Shown here piece after piece: positions 9,804 through 18,583 of a stretch of DNA of 64,000 bases. The stretch comes from Chloroflexi bacterium TSY. Lineage in GTDB: Bacteria > Chloroflexota > Anaerolineae > Caldilineales > Caldilineaceae. Numbering within the stretch: position 1 is the stretch's first letter; every line of letters starts with the position of its first letter. The DNA lies in contig JAHBNG010000031.1 of the NCBI GenBank assembly GCA_019217005.1, positions 62,001 through 126,000 on the forward strand, read 5' to 3'. The position numbers and the translations under genes are program-made. The notes beneath the pieces are model-generated. The model was not told the DNA's origin. It was given only the letters and a program-made list of their open reading frames with translations, and did no database searches.

Positions 9804-9876
9804 TGTGTACCACAAAGTGTATAAATGGAGCAGGCTCTCTGACGAAGGGGGCTCCACTTACACGCTTTGGGACACA
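9804..9876. repeat. Type A ~75-bp palindrome (A1), upstream of sigma gene
   Basis: One arm carries TACCACAAAGTGT, the other ACGCTTTGGGACACA, with centre CTCTCTGACGAAG. It is inverted relative to the three copies at 26357, 38256 and 41147. It ends 29 bp before the ATG at 9906, leaving just the ribosome site between. Confidence 0.85.
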
Positions 9877-9905
9877 CTACCTTGAGATCGGAGAGACAAA
9901 CAACG

Positions 9906-10613
9906 ATGAAGCCCCCCACGCAAGAAATTCGCTTCGGTCAACTTCCCTTGGAACAGATCGCCCAAAAATGTGCAGAAGCGACTGAGCACTTTTTTCACAA
10001 TCGCGCTCATGATGATTGCTACTGTTTTGAGATCTTTCGACGCGCCTTTGTCGACGGCAATCAGCGCGCGTGGGAACTGGTTTTCAGTCAGTATCGAACC
10101 CTCATGACCAGTTGGGTCCAGGCACATAGTCAATTTGTACGCTGTGGTGAAGAAGAGCAATACTTTGTCAATGGTGCGTTGATGAATATGGCCAAGGCAT
10201 GTACAGGCGAAAAGTTTGGACGTTTTCCCAACTTGCCAGCGTTGCTTTCCTATCTCAAGTCCTGCGTTCATACTGCCATCTATAATTACGTACGTGATCG
10301 CAGTGGTCCACAGCTCGTCGAGTTGCCAGACTCCTTAACCAGCCGCGCAGATTCTCCGGAGCGAGAAGTCGTTACGCAGACCCAGCGCGAAGAATGCTGG
10401 CGATTGATCAACGTTCGTTTGCAGAATGAGAGAGAGCGTCTTGTGCTTGAACATTGTTTTATCTTCGGACTCAAGCCACGCAAGATCTACGATCTCTATC
10501 CAAACAAGTTTGCCAACGTACGTGAGATCTATCGGATGAAACGCAATATCCTGGACCGGCTGAGTCGCGACCCAGATTTGAAGAAATTTTACGCCGAACA
10601 GAACCATAGATGA
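9906..10613 (+). CDS. Sigma-70-like RNA polymerase sigma factor of a CHAT cassette
   Basis: About 235 residues. Recognised from a region-2-like helix pair (RAWELVFSQYRTLMTSWV, residues about 50-70) and a C-terminal region-4-like helix-turn-helix (ERLVLEHCFIFGLKPRKIYDL). Likely directs RNA polymerase to a small regulon, perhaps its own cluster. The start at 9906 follows GGAGA at good spacing; an in-frame ATG at 9867 overlaps the palindrome. It heads a same-strand row with a double zinc-finger protein, a TPR-CHAT protein and a subtilase. The divergent sequence makes it a non-standard sigma, and no promoter class can be assigned. Confidence 0.7.
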   Translation: MKPPTQEIRFGQLPLEQIAQKCAEATEHFFHNRAHDDCYCFEIFRRAFVDGNQRAWELVFSQYRTLMTSWVQAHSQFVRCGEEEQYFVNGALMNMAKACTGEKFGRFPNLPALLSYLKSCVHTAIYNYVRDRSGPQLVELPDSLTSRADSPEREVVTQTQREECWRLINVRLQNERERLVLEHCFIFGLKPRKIYDLYPNKFANVREIYRMKRNILDRLSRDPDLKKFYAEQNHR

Positions 10614-10856
10614 CCAAGAATGCGCGAAAATGTGAAGATCCTGTGTTCATCATATACCCCTACCATTCATGAGGTGTTCATATTGGCGCTGAATGGGCAG
10701 ATGCGAGTTGCACAGCCAACTTCTCTGCTTATATCACCCAATACGCAACATTACCACATTTGACGCGCAAGATCATTATGTTTTGGAATTGCGTGAAATA
10801 GGTTCTGATAGATTCAAATCCACAAAAGGATTGTCGATCTTGCGCCGCAAGCGGTA

Positions 10857-10894
10857 CTTGGGCCGATGGCCTGGACTCATTCCAGGCCCAAATA
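10857..10894. other. Stem-loop between sigma and zinc-finger genes
   Basis: GGCCTGGA-CTCAT-TCCAGGCC forms a perfect 8-bp stem, extended by TTGGG/CCCAA. There is no T-tract. It sits about 25 bp before the next ATG in the 306-bp gap 10614-10919, which otherwise holds nothing I recognise. It could modulate translation of the zinc-finger protein. Confidence 0.45.
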
Positions 10895-10919
10895 GATAGA
10901 ACTTGAAGGGATAGTTACG

Positions 10920-11651
10920 ATGGCCTGTATATCTCCACCCGAACTTGACCAAATCGATCTGCTGATGCTGTTGGATCACGAAGCAGATGATGCGGTTATA
11001 CAACATGTGCAGCAGTGTACCCATTGTCGCAGCAACGCCGAACGCTTGGCACACCTGGATAACAGAACGTTCCAGCACCTCCATCGCGTCACTTGCCCAG
11101 AGCCCGATGATCTGCGCGACTATCATTATGGGTTTACGATGCCAGAGCAGACGACGGCGATTACGCAGCATCTGGAAACTTGCCCGCACTGTACTCGCGA
11201 GTTGACTACCTTAAGTGCCTTTGTTGGAGAATTTGAGAAGATTGGTGAAGTTGTGGAGATAGGTACACCGACTGCGGAAACGGAGCCGCCTTTGCTGGAT
11301 AAGGTTCGGGTTGTGGTGGCTGAATTATTGCAAGGTGGGAGTGGACTAACGCCAGCCTTTAACGTCCGCGGCCACGACGAATCGTTGGTCTATCAAGCTG
11401 AGGGCGTGCAGATATCGATCCAGATTCAAGAGGATATCGAGCATCCGGGGCACAAAATGCTTTCCGGTCTTATTGTCGGCGTGAACGCCCCGGAATTTGA
11501 GGTACAACTCCGCTTAGAAGGCAGAACGATTGTGCAGACAAGCGTCGATGACCTCGGTATTTTTGCCCTCTCACAACTGTCTCCAAACGAGTATGAACTA
11601 ATTATAATTGGACCGGAATTCCAGATTCAAATTCAGGCATTATCCGTATAA
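10920..11651 (+). CDS. Double HxxxCxxC zinc-finger protein, anti-sigma-like
   Basis: 243 residues. Two zinc-binding modules are visible: HVQQCTHC near residue 30 and HLETCPHC near residue 85, of the zf-HC2 type found in anti-sigma factors. The C-terminal 100 residues are beta-rich (QISIQIQED, FEVQLRLEGRTI, LIIIGPEF), like carboxypeptidase-regulatory or pre-albumin folds. There is no transmembrane segment, so it would act in the cytoplasm. Ribosome site GAAGGGA precedes the ATG. It lies between the sigma gene and the CHAT gene and could hold the sigma factor inactive until proteolysis by the CHAT protein; that is inference. Confidence 0.72.
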   Translation: MACISPPELDQIDLLMLLDHEADDAVIQHVQQCTHCRSNAERLAHLDNRTFQHLHRVTCPEPDDLRDYHYGFTMPEQTTAITQHLETCPHCTRELTTLSAFVGEFEKIGEVVEIGTPTAETEPPLLDKVRVVVAELLQGGSGLTPAFNVRGHDESLVYQAEGVQISIQIQEDIEHPGHKMLSGLIVGVNAPEFEVQLRLEGRTIVQTSVDDLGIFALSQLSPNEYELIIIGPEFQIQIQALSV

Positions 11652-11690
11652 ATATCATTGTAGTCCGTTGACAAATTATCGATACCCCTT

Positions 11691-14489
11691 ATGTCTCCCC
11701 AACAACTTATTGCTCAACTGGTAGCGCTGTCAGACGAGGACAAGCAACGTCAAATTCTTCAACAAAATTTATCTTTTTTCGATGGTCAAATAATCGACGA
11801 GTTAGCCGAAAAATTAAGAGAAAAATTTGTGCGAGACTTGCGTGCCGACATTGCGGAAGCGTCTCAAACGGCCAATCTCATTCGCCTCCTCGCCAGCTTG
11901 ACTCAAGAATTGCGTCACCAAGCCTTGGCATTGCGTATCCAGGCACAGTTGGAAATGCTTGGCTATGGTCGTTTTCAACAGGCGTTGCCCATTTATGATC
12001 GAGCTGTCGAACTCTATGAAATCCTGGGAGACACGGTAGGAAAGGCAGATGTGCAAGTCACACGCATTTGGGCATTGGCCATGACAGAGAAGTATGAGGA
12101 AGCAGTGCAAGCAGGGTTGTGGGCTGGGCGGGTGTTAGTAGAGTATGAAAAATGGTCTGCAGTAAGAACGCTTTATAGCAATTTGGCCATGATTCATAAT
12201 CGGTTTGGCATGTTGGATGATGCACTATCATCGCTAGAGTCAGCACGTGAGGTGTACGAAAATCTGGGGTCTGAAGGAAGACAATTTCTCCCCACTATCG
12301 AACTCAACCGATCTATTGTATTATTTTCTTTGGGTCAATATAGTAAATCGATTCGAGCTAATCAATATGCACTTCAGCTTGCCCAGGAAGCACATGAAGC
12401 AGCTTTGGTTGCTCGATGTAGACATAACTTGGCCCTTACCTACCAGACACTCGGTCACTATACTCAAGCATTGTTGCTCTTCGAGCAGGCAAAAGAAAAT
12501 TGGCTAGCTGAAAAAAGATATCAAAACGTCGCCCAGAATGAATTAGCATCTACATATTGTTTGCTACAGCTGCGCCGCTTTCAAGACGTCATAGCAAAAT
12601 GCCAGCGCGTTCGTAATTATCTGTCGCAACATGAGGTTATCCCTGAGACAATGGTTTCGTTACTGAATGAAGTCCAGGCTTATGCCGGACTGCGTCAGTA
12701 TAATGAAGCACATACATCGCTGGTTGAAATTAGACAGTGGCTTGAGACTACTGGCAATACATATTGGATTGCACTTGTTGACTTAACCAAGGCAGACCTC
12801 TTCTATATGCAAGGTAAGCACGATTCCGCAGAGGGAACTGCACTTAGCTGTATGTCAGTTTTCGCCGAGTCGAATCATCTTCTGGAAGAATTGCAGGCAT
12901 TACTGATTGCAGCGCGTGCAGCGATCGCACAGAATGAATCTCATCGGGCACAATCGTTGGCTCAGACAGCGCTAGCGCGTGCAGAATCTCAAGATATTTC
13001 CATTCTCATCTATGAAGGATATGCCATTTTGGGCCACATTGCGCAGGGAAAAAATGACAGACAAAGAGCCTTCCAATGTTTTGCACGTGCAATAGATGAG
13101 CTTGAGCGCCTGCAAGGACAAACGATGCTTGAATTCCGCTCTGCTTTTCTGGAAGATTCACACAAGCGCCTGCTCTATGAGGAAATGGTCCAACTATGTC
13201 TGAAATTGAATGAGGTCGACCTGGCCCTAGATTATGTAGAACGTGCAAAGTCACGTGCATTAATGACGTTAATTGCGCATCGACTCGATCTGCAGGTTCA
13301 GGCGCGCAACGAAAGCGATGAGCCTATCGTTGTCGAATTGAACAAGCTCTATCAGCGTCGCAATCGAGACTCTCGTCGTCGGGAACAAAATGGGCTAAAT
13401 AACAATGTCTATGATGAATCAGATGCTGCTCAACAGCGTCAGGTTGAGAGTCGCATTACCGAACTCTGGCATCAGCTCCTCATTCGTAATGCCGATTATG
13501 CACGCGATGTTTCGCTCTCTCAGGTCACGACCGAACGACCACACCCTTATCTAACAGATGATGTATGTTTGGTCGAGTATTTCATCATACAAGATGAAAT
13601 TATGGTCTTTATTATGACGGCTGACAGCAATGGACAACGTCAAGCGACGAAATATCATCACCTCCCTCTGTCTATTAAAGAAATTGTGAAGTTTCAGAAC
13701 GCCCTTGATCTAAATTGGGGTTTGGTTCTAAGGAGTTACCCCGAGCAGATTGTGAATCTTACCGCCAATGCCCAGGAGATTCTCAAAAGACTATATCAAG
13801 CACTTATTGCGCCGTTCGAGAGCGAATTATCGGGTACATCCCATCTAATTATCGTCCCACACGGTCAGCTTCACTATCTGCCTTTTCATGCCTTACATGA
13901 CGGCAAGGCATACCTACTTGAAAATATTCAAATCAGCTATCTGCCTTGTGCCAGCTATTTGCGCTACTGTACAGAAATCGATCCATCTGCGCACGGGAGT
14001 GGACTGCTCGCGGTTGGATATTCATACGATGGTCGGTTACCCTTTGTAGCAGATGAGATCAGCACTATTACTCAACACTGGGACAACCGAACGCTCCTTG
14101 AAGATCAAGCTACACTGGATCAGTTGTTGGCGTCCGCTCCCCAATATCATTTGCTTCACTTTGCCACCCACGGTGAATTCCGTGCCGATAATCCCCTCTT
14201 TTCTGGATTAGCCCTAAACGACGGCTGGTTGACTACTTTGGACATCTTTAACATGCGCATCAATGCCTCACTCGTAACGCTGAGTGCCTGCTATACGGGA
14301 CGAAGCGTTGTTGGTGGTGGGGATGAACTCCTAGGGCTGATGCGTGCGTTGTTGGCCGCTGGAACGGTTTCTGTTCTTTTGAGCCAATGGACTGTGGAAG
14401 ATCGATCAACGGCATTGCTTATGGAGATCTTGTACCGTTCCCTGGCTGGTGGCATGACAAAAGCAAGCGCGCTGCAAACAGCACAATGA
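11691..14489 (+). CDS. TPR-CHAT caspase-like protease with in-frame TGA near C-terminus
   Basis: 932 residues to the TGA at 14487-14489. Residues about 70-560 are tetratricopeptide-type helical repeats, which bind partner proteins; residues about 640 onward form a CHAT peptidase domain. The catalytic dyad is present: His827 in HFATHG and Cys867 in LSACYTG. After the TGA the same frame continues for 38 codons to TAA at 14604-14606 and encodes the expected end of a CHAT domain (YYSHPYFWAPFFLVGD). The complete gene was therefore 11691-14606. The stop could be a CGA-to-TGA mutation or an error. Likely a signal-triggered cysteine protease whose substrates include its neighbours. Confidence 0.85.
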   Translation: MSPQQLIAQLVALSDEDKQRQILQQNLSFFDGQIIDELAEKLREKFVRDLRADIAEASQTANLIRLLASLTQELRHQALALRIQAQLEMLGYGRFQQALPIYDRAVELYEILGDTVGKADVQVTRIWALAMTEKYEEAVQAGLWAGRVLVEYEKWSAVRTLYSNLAMIHNRFGMLDDALSSLESAREVYENLGSEGRQFLPTIELNRSIVLFSLGQYSKSIRANQYALQLAQEAHEAALVARCRHNLALTYQTLGHYTQALLLFEQAKENWLAEKRYQNVAQNELASTYCLLQLRRFQDVIAKCQRVRNYLSQHEVIPETMVSLLNEVQAYAGLRQYNEAHTSLVEIRQWLETTGNTYWIALVDLTKADLFYMQGKHDSAEGTALSCMSVFAESNHLLEELQALLIAARAAIAQNESHRAQSLAQTALARAESQDISILIYEGYAILGHIAQGKNDRQRAFQCFARAIDELERLQGQTMLEFRSAFLEDSHKRLLYEEMVQLCLKLNEVDLALDYVERAKSRALMTLIAHRLDLQVQARNESDEPIVVELNKLYQRRNRDSRRREQNGLNNNVYDESDAAQQRQVESRITELWHQLLIRNADYARDVSLSQVTTERPHPYLTDDVCLVEYFIIQDEIMVFIMTADSNGQRQATKYHHLPLSIKEIVKFQNALDLNWGLVLRSYPEQIVNLTANAQEILKRLYQALIAPFESELSGTSHLIIVPHGQLHYLPFHALHDGKAYLLENIQISYLPCASYLRYCTEIDPSAHGSGLLAVGYSYDGRLPFVADEISTITQHWDNRTLLEDQATLDQLLASAPQYHLLHFATHGEFRADNPLFSGLALNDGWLTTLDIFNMRINASLVTLSACYTGRSVVGGGDELLGLMRALLAAGTVSVLLSQWTVEDRSTALLMEILYRSLAGGMTKASALQTAQ

Positions 14490-14698
14490 GCCCTTATTTA
14501 CGGACGCGATACCAAAGGAATGCCCCTGATGGATTGGCGTTCTTACTATTCACATCCCTACTTCTGGGCCCCCTTTTTCTTAGTTGGTGATTCCGGCCTG
14601 CTGTAAAAAGACCCTAAATTTGTGTTCATTCCCATGAGTGAGAAATTTTAGAAGTTGCCTATGCAACTAATTGTTACTATGGAAAGGAATAAACCACA

Positions 14699-17263
14699 AT
14701 GAATAGATTTTATCGTTTGCTAACGTGCTTACTCGTCTTTATGGGGCTTACTCTGATCTTTGCTGGCACAGTACTATCAGGCGAGCTTGCTGTTTCGGAA
14801 ACTGCATTGCCGATACAGAACAAAAGTTCTACCAATGCATTGAACTGCGATCTTGGTCCATTGATTGGCACTCCATTAAAACAAGACCCTGATCAGCCCT
14901 TACATAAGAGTTGGTTGAATACATCGGGGCCAATCAACAAGGATGGATATATTGATAATCAGATTATCATTGCTAGCACATCGTCAGCCACGAGGGCAGG
15001 CATAATCAGCATTGTTAATTCATATTCATTGACACTTGGGGTCGCTATTAGCCCAGCAATTCCAATTCATTCGAATAGTGAAGGGATAACTTTTCAAAAT
15101 CCATTTGAAAAATCTGAGACAATCACCCTCAGTCTTCATCAGATTACGAAAAAAGACGATGCCTCAGTTTTGACAGCAGTTAATGCATTTAATGTAATCG
15201 CACGCCTTCTTTTCCCAAAAGCGTTATTTCCGGTTGCCGAACCTAACTATGCGATCAATCGATCTATACTTAAAGGAGATCCAGGAAGCAGTTCCGAAAT
15301 TGGAGGCAATCCAGAAGATCAACCACCAAAACTTATTACTGTTACGAATACGTCGGATGCATTTAATCATCAATGGTCTTTTGGTGGATTTGGCCTGAAT
15401 TCACTACAGTCAGCGACCGGTAAAGACGTCACGATTGCAATTTTCGATTCGTCTCCTTATTCTACTGGGCAACATATCATTCATTCTGAAGCTACACAAC
15501 CATTTACAATGTGCATATCGGCACTCTTGAAAGATAAGGTGCGACATGTGAACGATATTGTGCAAAGTAATCAACCGCAAAAATCTTACCTGACAAGCAC
15601 AGTTTCAATCTCTAGTTCTCATGGTCTTTTTGTTGCAGGTTTAGCACACCATATTGCACCTCAAAGTAACATTCATCTTATCGAGATATTGGATCACAAG
15701 CTTGAGGGGAGTCTGATTAATCTGTTGCATGCGATGCATCTCTTCTTTCAAGCACAAGAACAAGCGAGCAATGGCTCTCCCGGAAACACTGTTGTGAATC
15801 TTAGCTTGGGATTGCAACTCGATCCAGAAGATATAAACAAGAGCGACCTCAAAGAGCGTCAATGTGCCTTCACAAATTTGTGGACACATCTATATGATTT
15901 GAATAATTTTCTAGTTGATAAAAATACTCTGCCAAATTTAGTGAATTTTCCTCCTGGGTTAGAGCCACTATACGATTACGAAGATCTATTGTGGAATATG
16001 GCTACGTTGCTCTGGGGTAATGACTTCGACCCATCAGACATCAATTACGAAGAGCTATTGTCGTATATTGCTACGTTGCTCCAAGATAATAACGAAGTAG
16101 AAGCAATTTGTCCCCAAATCACTCTTCCGCGTGAGATGCCGTTCCCATCTGTAAGCCTTCCATTGATGCTTGCTGCACATACCAGGAATGTTGATAACAG
16201 AGTGATCGTCGCTGCAGCAGGCAATGATGGATTTAACGAACTCGTGGCAAAAGTTGATCACAGAAGAAGCAAAAGACAGCAGGCTCCCGCTCAGTATCCA
16301 GCGGTCATTGGTGTTGGTGCCCATAACCATGCGCTAGACTTACCATGTTTTACAAATTATGGCGATGTTTTTGCACCAGGCGGCAATGCAACGTGGAATA
16401 AGCTGCCTGGAACAAATAAATGGAGATGCAAAATCCGTCCGACAGACGGGATAGTCAGCTTAATAGAAACGAGGAACGTACATAGACCGATGAATCCCAT
16501 ATCACCCTGGACAGACCACATATTTACACCAACTACTGCAATACGTCCTATACAGTTCATACAACCTGTCAATCCCACGTATGCCTACTGGAGTGGGACA
16601 TCCTTTGCCGCACCGTTGGTCAGCGGTTTGGCAGCACTCGCTTTAGATAAACTGGACGATGATCTGAACGAATTGAGCGGCCCTCCGATGAGATATGATT
16701 CAGTATGGCAACGGTACGTTTTGGAGCAACCATTGTATGCTGTCGTATGGGAGAGCACACCCCCTCAATTTATCAATAGGCAAGTTCAAAAAGCGATCGG
16801 TTGGCATACTGCTCCGGATTGCTGGCCAGCCTCTAAACCAAACCACAAGATTACGGATGTTACGCGCATATTGAGCAATGAATGTCTACGTCGCCCTCGT
16901 GGATTACTAGGTTATGTGTCATTTGATGGTTGGCTTGCCACTGATTTTCAGGCGCGGCGAATGCTATTGAAGTCGGCCCCATGGGTGATAGAGTTCAGAA
17001 AGTTCAATGGCAAAATTGAGTTTAGACAAATGACAATGGATGGACTCCCTCTGATTGGTTGGTTGGGTCCAGGAAAATCTTGTCAGGATCTCTTCAAAGA
17101 TCAGACATTGATCATAAAAGTTCCTTCAGAGGATGAAGCATTAAACAGAATTGCTCGTTTTCTGCAACTCCAACTGTGGCAAGAATGCCAGTTGGCAGTT
17201 GATATCAATCCTGAATATTTTTATTTTGGGTCTGCTCCTGTTATGAGGCTGAGCCGGGAGTAA
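14699..17263 (+). CDS. Exported S8 subtilisin-like serine protease
   Basis: 854 residues with an N-terminal signal segment (positive MNRFYR, then a hydrophobic stretch to about residue 25). A prodomain-like region reaches to about residue 230. Catalytic residues visible: Asp250 (AIFDSS), His308 (SSHGLFVAGLAHH), Asn509 (AAAGNDG) and Ser635 (SGTSFAAPLVSG). The spacing between His and Asn is long because of a 110-residue insertion containing a near-duplicate (YEDLLWNMATLLWGND, YEELLSYIATLLQDNN). It follows the CHAT gene by 92 bp past the ancestral stop, on the same strand. Acts outside the membrane. Confidence 0.88.
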   Translation: MNRFYRLLTCLLVFMGLTLIFAGTVLSGELAVSETALPIQNKSSTNALNCDLGPLIGTPLKQDPDQPLHKSWLNTSGPINKDGYIDNQIIIASTSSATRAGIISIVNSYSLTLGVAISPAIPIHSNSEGITFQNPFEKSETITLSLHQITKKDDASVLTAVNAFNVIARLLFPKALFPVAEPNYAINRSILKGDPGSSSEIGGNPEDQPPKLITVTNTSDAFNHQWSFGGFGLNSLQSATGKDVTIAIFDSSPYSTGQHIIHSEATQPFTMCISALLKDKVRHVNDIVQSNQPQKSYLTSTVSISSSHGLFVAGLAHHIAPQSNIHLIEILDHKLEGSLINLLHAMHLFFQAQEQASNGSPGNTVVNLSLGLQLDPEDINKSDLKERQCAFTNLWTHLYDLNNFLVDKNTLPNLVNFPPGLEPLYDYEDLLWNMATLLWGNDFDPSDINYEELLSYIATLLQDNNEVEAICPQITLPREMPFPSVSLPLMLAAHTRNVDNRVIVAAAGNDGFNELVAKVDHRRSKRQQAPAQYPAVIGVGAHNHALDLPCFTNYGDVFAPGGNATWNKLPGTNKWRCKIRPTDGIVSLIETRNVHRPMNPISPWTDHIFTPTTAIRPIQFIQPVNPTYAYWSGTSFAAPLVSGLAALALDKLDDDLNELSGPPMRYDSVWQRYVLEQPLYAVVWESTPPQFINRQVQKAIGWHTAPDCWPASKPNHKITDVTRILSNECLRRPRGLLGYVSFDGWLATDFQARRMLLKSAPWVIEFRKFNGKIEFRQMTMDGLPLIGWLGPGKSCQDLFKDQTLIIKVPSEDEALNRIARFLQLQLWQECQLAVDINPEYFYFGSAPVMRLSRE

Positions 17264-17357
17264 TCAATTCCGTACTATGCATTGCACCTCTTCGAGGACG
17301 AGAGGAACCAACCCTGACCGATGATCGAGATAGATTCTATCGGTCTTATCAATCATC

Positions 17358-17390
17358 CGCCTCTGGCCAAATGGTCAGAGGCGTTTTTTT
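17358..17390 (+). terminator. Intrinsic terminator after the subtilase
   Basis: Stem CGCCTCTG/CAGAGGCG (17358-17365, 17376-17383), with further pairing inside, followed directly by seven T. It would end transcription of the sigma/CHAT/subtilase cassette. The remaining 17391-17632 holds no gene; 17493-17545 resembles the spacer after the CHAT gene at 14601-14650. Confidence 0.85.
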
Positions 17391-17639
17391 ATAGGCTCGT
17401 CTGATATCACCACAGCTCAATAGGGAGAGATCTTCTAGGAAGAGGTCAAATGTGGATTCGAATGATCGAAAACTCAGAAAATGCTGTAAAACCACCCAGC
17501 CCCGTGTTTATCCCAATGAGCAGTCAATTAGCGCTGACTGACTTGGGCCAGTCCCCCGAGTGCTCAAGAAAAATATATGTTATTATGTGAAACAGGCTGG
17601 TGTTTCGCATGAAGCAAACCTTTTGGAGAAAAATGAATT

Positions 17640-18262
17640 ATGACAACTCTCATAAAATCATCGAATGATGTTCAGCGATCTCTCGCAACTGACATGCAAA
17701 CCCCGTCGCCGATATGACTGTGGCGCAATTGGTGGAGACCATACAGGGGGTCCAGACAGCTACCTTACAGCAGTTTGTTCCGATGCCCGCAATCATTCAG
17801 TGTTTGGAATTCGAGACTCTGCCTCCGGGTGCACAATATCCATGTGGAAGTTCATTCACAGAGGCCAATGTCACTGTCGTCGCCGAGCCTTTCCAATGGG
17901 AGGGCGGCCAATGGACCACTAGCGGACATGCAGAAGTCGCTTCGTTGGGCGCAGCAGGTGGGTCCGGTCAAGAGCTAGTCGTTAATAATGTGACGCTTGG
18001 CTTCTATTTTGGGGGACCTGTCAACAATCTCGAGCTGCGGTTTGGCGAGTTTGGCGGAAACTTAAATGTGCGCATCAATGGCGTATTCCAGAATATCAAC
18101 AACTTCATTGATATTGATGGAACCACGATCGGTGGTGTCTATGTCGCTTCACACAATGGGTATGGCAATGATCAGGGGCTTCTACGCCTGACGGGACCGC
18201 TTCATTCATTCGCAGTTGGTGGGCAAGAGCTGGTCATTGATGCAGTTTGCACGACTTGCTAG
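17640..18262 (+). CDS. Hypothetical protein, probably two-frame (17640-17717 then 17714-18262)
   Basis: The main frame, 17714-18262, gives 182 residues with no family I recognise. It is beta-rich with acidic glycine-rich stretches (GFYFGGPVNNLELRFGE, NGYGNDQG) and ends in a Cys pair, suggestive of an extracellular beta-sandwich. It has no ribosome site of its own. A better site (GGAGA) precedes an ATG at 17640 whose frame ends at a TGA overlapping the 17714 ATG (ATGA). Either this is a coupled leader peptide or one gene with a frameshift near 17710. It may be an effector or substrate of the upstream cassette. Confidence 0.45.
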
Positions 18263-18344
18263 GCTACTTTAAAAATTTGGGCTCTACGCGAGAAAGTGGG
18301 AGAACAGGTTGATGGTCTTTAAAAAATAAACTCGGTGTTCAAGA

Positions 18345-18414
18345 CGGGCACGAGGAACGGCGGTGTGGCGCCTCAGCAACAGAGAAAGCCCTCTTCCGCC
18401 GTGCCTCTTGCCCC
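18345..18414. repeat. 70-bp palindrome, GGGCACG family (copy 1)
   Basis: Left arm GGGCACGAGGAACGGCGG and right arm CCGCCGTGCCTCTTGCCCC. The copy at 61815-61884 is exactly the same length with similar arms and the same TGTGGCG after the left arm. The gap 18263-18583 also holds an 8-bp hairpin around 18470 (GAGCGTCC/GGACGCTC). Confidence 0.7.
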
Positions 18415-18583
18415 TACCGGTCTGCCGAACGATTTTCTTTATCTTCGTAAACCATGTTCAGGGCAATACCGAGCGTCCACGTAGGTGGACGCTCGGCCTA
18501 ATGGCCAAGATCAGCGCCTTCAGTCACTTCTCTGAGTACACGTTCTCGCATAGACCCTTTGTCCTTTAAAAATGGAGGCAAAA

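Noticed and set aside
14487..14489. TGA in the CHAT gene as a selenocysteine codon, with a SelA-like gene in the window
   Set aside because: The position is not a catalytic Cys, no SECIS-like hairpin with selenocysteine genes is seen, and the SelA-like gene looks like a DgaE-type lyase.
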